Source: Panonychus citri (taxonomy: Eukaryota > Arthropoda > Arachnida > Trombidiformes > Tetranychidae). Taken from it: 64,000 bases of DNA. The notes under the pieces are model-generated. The model was not told where the DNA came from and made no database searches. It saw nothing but the letters and a program-made list of their open reading frames with translations. Positions within the stretch are counted from its first letter, which is position 1. Each line of letters starts with the position of its first letter. Both the position numbers and the translations under genes were made by a program. Positions 62,266-64,000 of the stretch are shown piece after piece. Location of the stretch: contig NW_026515537.1 of NCBI RefSeq assembly GCF_014898815.1, forward strand, positions 147,553 to 211,552, written 5' to 3'.

Positions 62266-62880
62266 ATGAACCTCCTATTTTGCAAGTGCAGTGGTGAGGT
62301 GATGAATGAATGGCCTTCAGATCTCGAAATGTGGTATGAAGAGGATAGTTTGGTCACTTCAATGCTGAGGTGGGACAAAACGATCGTGCCAGGTGAACTA
62401 TTGATAAACTTCTCTGGTCCAGAAGATAAAGTAACCAAGGAAAACTTCTGGATTGTTGCTGGTCGTAATGAAGTACAAGAAATTGTGAAAATGGAGGAAG
62501 ATCAAAGACGCATTATCAATGCAAATCCGATAATGTATCGTTGCCTCTACTGCTTTCAACTTAAAGAAAAAGCTAGACAGGTGGCTGAACATGTTGGGTC
62601 AATAGTGAACTTTGGCGGGGACCAAACGAAAAAACTAAGCGAATGAATTGTGCTACTCGTCAAGAGGTTGATTTTCCCGATAGTTAATCTGGACGGGTCA
62701 ACTATAATACCGAAGGTCCACAACGTTGGCCATGGATGGAAATGATTGTTCGGGATGGAGTGGAAATAAGTACTGATCAATACGATGAGGCCAAAAAATA
62801 TTTTGACTATATTCATTATAGATATCAAACTGGTGAATTTTGGGAAAAAAGAATAAATAATCATTCGCATCACCCTTGAG
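62266..62880 (+). CDS. Unrecognised, frame-broken ORF between the direct repeats
   Basis: An open stretch of 126 codons (62266-62646, with 'PIMYRCLYCFQLKEKARQVAE') continues in other frames to 'QRWPWMEMIVRDGVEI' and 'KKYFDYIHYRYQTGEFW', ending near 62880. No family recognised. By position before a Cys-rich finger gene and by its aromatic C-terminal pattern it may be the counterpart of the spliced gene at 18581-18975. Confidence 0.4.
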
Positions 62881-62935
62881 TACGCATGACCATTAAATTT
62901 TTTTTCTTTACGCATGCGTCATTTTTTCTTTGAGA

Positions 62936-62943
62936 TATATAAA
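62936..62943 (+). promoter_or_regulatory. TATA box of the spliced finger gene
   Basis: TATATAAA, 58 bp upstream of the ATG at 62994. Confidence 0.5.
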
Positions 62944-62993
62944 CGGTTGTTGCGTTGAAAACCTTGCCAGTCCGATTGGAGATAGGCTTTAGA

Positions 62994-63299
62994 ATGGTAA
63001 GTCGAATGATGAGCATTTAAGATTTGATTTAATTGAAATTTAGTAATCTTAGGATTTCAAATGCCAATGTAATTATACCAACATTAATTCAGGAGTTTAC
63101 TTATCACATGATTGTCCATGCATCGATAATTGTAGAAAGTCGGACTTCACCACTACAAAAATACAACGACCAATTTCAAGAACAAGAAAAAAGAGTCAAC
63201 AATGTACAATATGTAAAAAGAGATTCTACCTATCAACTCGTCTAACTAATCACAAATTTTATCGATTCTTCCAAAGGTCTTCTCCAAGACCCACAAGTT
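62994..63299 (+). CDS. Spliced Cys-rich zinc-finger gene (second Polinton type)
   Basis: Exon 1 appears to be only ATG (62994-62996) followed by GTAAGT. Exon 2 begins about 63054 after TTAG and is open to TGA near 63299. It encodes Cys-rich segments 'FKCQCNY' and 'CPCIDNC' and a finger 'CTICKKRFYLSTRLTNH', comparable to the 56-aa protein at 19198. The splice is inferred from consensus and frame. This is the second case here of an element gene with a minimal ATG exon. Confidence 0.5.
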
Positions 63300-63726
63300 C
63301 ACCTTATTCATGACTTCGACTCCTTTTTGAAAATCTCCATTCGTCGCTCAAGCGAAATAATTTTTCAATAAGCTTTGGACAAACGCTTCTCTTAAAGTAT
63401 AAATTTTATGAACCATTATCAAACTGTTTAAAATTAATGAGAAGTTGCGAGCACTCGAACCTTCATCAACCGACTTATATTCATCAAGAAGCTAAAATAT
63501 AAACAAAGAGACTATCGTTTCAAGGTCATCTGAAGGTTGTACTGTTATTTTCCACATTTTTCAACTCCGGAAAATGAGTTTAGAGACCGCTGTTGTCACA
63601 GATCTTGAGATATTACAGTTTAATTGAATAACTGTTGAAAATCTTTTATATAATAAATTTATCTTAACGAGTATAGCAAAGCTAATAGAAACCTAAAAAC
63701 TTGTCAGTAGTATCTCTGTATACTAC
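63300..63726. other. No recognised gene
   Basis: AT-rich sequence between the finger gene and the second direct repeat. Confidence 0.5.
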
Positions 63727-63981
63727 TTTTTGTTGAATTACCTTCAGATGACCTTGAAGGGTATTATCTTACCGATGACCTGAATGACCTTGATCTTGAT
63801 GACAATTGAGTATCGCTCAAACTCATAACACTCTTTCTCTTTCTTTCCAAATTTCTTTCCCCTTTTTTTCCCCAACATAAATTACTATTTTTTAAATGAA
63901 CTTTCAAGACTATTTATTTTCTCTCTCTCCTCCACACACCATTAACCTTATTTTTTCCCCACTCTTTCTCAGCCTTACTCA
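63727..63981 (+). repeat. Direct repeat copy 2 (about 255 bp)
   Basis: Matches the start and end of 60587-60994 in the same orientation, lacking an internal block. It may extend past the window end. Confidence 0.85.
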
Positions 63982-64000
63982 ATGTTGTGCAATCGTCTAT

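Overview
The window looks like AT-rich invertebrate nuclear DNA, most plausibly arthropod. It has spliced genes with GT-AG introns, many (GA)n and (CT)n microsatellites, a myoinhibitory-peptide (allatostatin-B) neuropeptide gene, a secreted Ser/Gly/Ala-rich repeat (silk-like) gene, and Polinton/Maverick and LTR retroelements. A chelicerate or mite host is only a guess.

Layout. (1) 516-36187 (+) is a CD36/scavenger-receptor-B gene whose 5' end lies off the window; nine phase-compatible exons encode about 491 residues and the C-terminal membrane anchor. (2) Its 26.5-kb intron between 9054 and 35566 holds a complete Polinton (11259-29139) with perfect 70-bp terminal inverted repeats and an ACAAT flanking repeat. 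The Polinton carries protein-primed PolB, integrase with chromodomain, packaging ATPase, adenain-type protease, hexon-like and penton-like capsid proteins and a basic core protein. It also carries accessory genes: two BIR/RING IAP homologues, two PC4-like candidates, a C2H2 protein, a small spliced gene and a TATA-binding-protein-like gene. (3) 36226-40205 has no recognised gene. (4) 40238-40900 (+) is the MIP precursor with seven W(X6)W repeats. (5) 43070-47856 (+) is the secreted repeat protein built on 246-bp units. (6) About 47930-60586 is a second, decayed Polinton (PolB and capsid remnants) split by an 8.8-kb LTR retrotransposon on the minus strand (50632-59410; 242-bp LTRs, TAATT target duplication) that carries gag, pol, an env-like glycoprotein and an extra DEDDh exonuclease ORF. 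(7) 60587-64000 has a long direct repeat flanking about 2.7 kb that holds an unrecognised ORF and a spliced Cys-rich zinc-finger gene resembling the one in the first Polinton.

How it fits together. The first Polinton combines the usual replication and virion modules with genes that could act on host cell death (IAPs) and on transcription (TBP-like, PC4-like). At least seven of its transcription units have a TATA box 33-43 bp upstream of the ATG, which would give almost leaderless messages. With the TBP-like gene this suggests an element-specific transcription system, which is the most unusual feature here. Many Polinton and retroelement genes are broken by one- or two-base frame changes, so either these copies are decaying or the assembly has residual indel errors.
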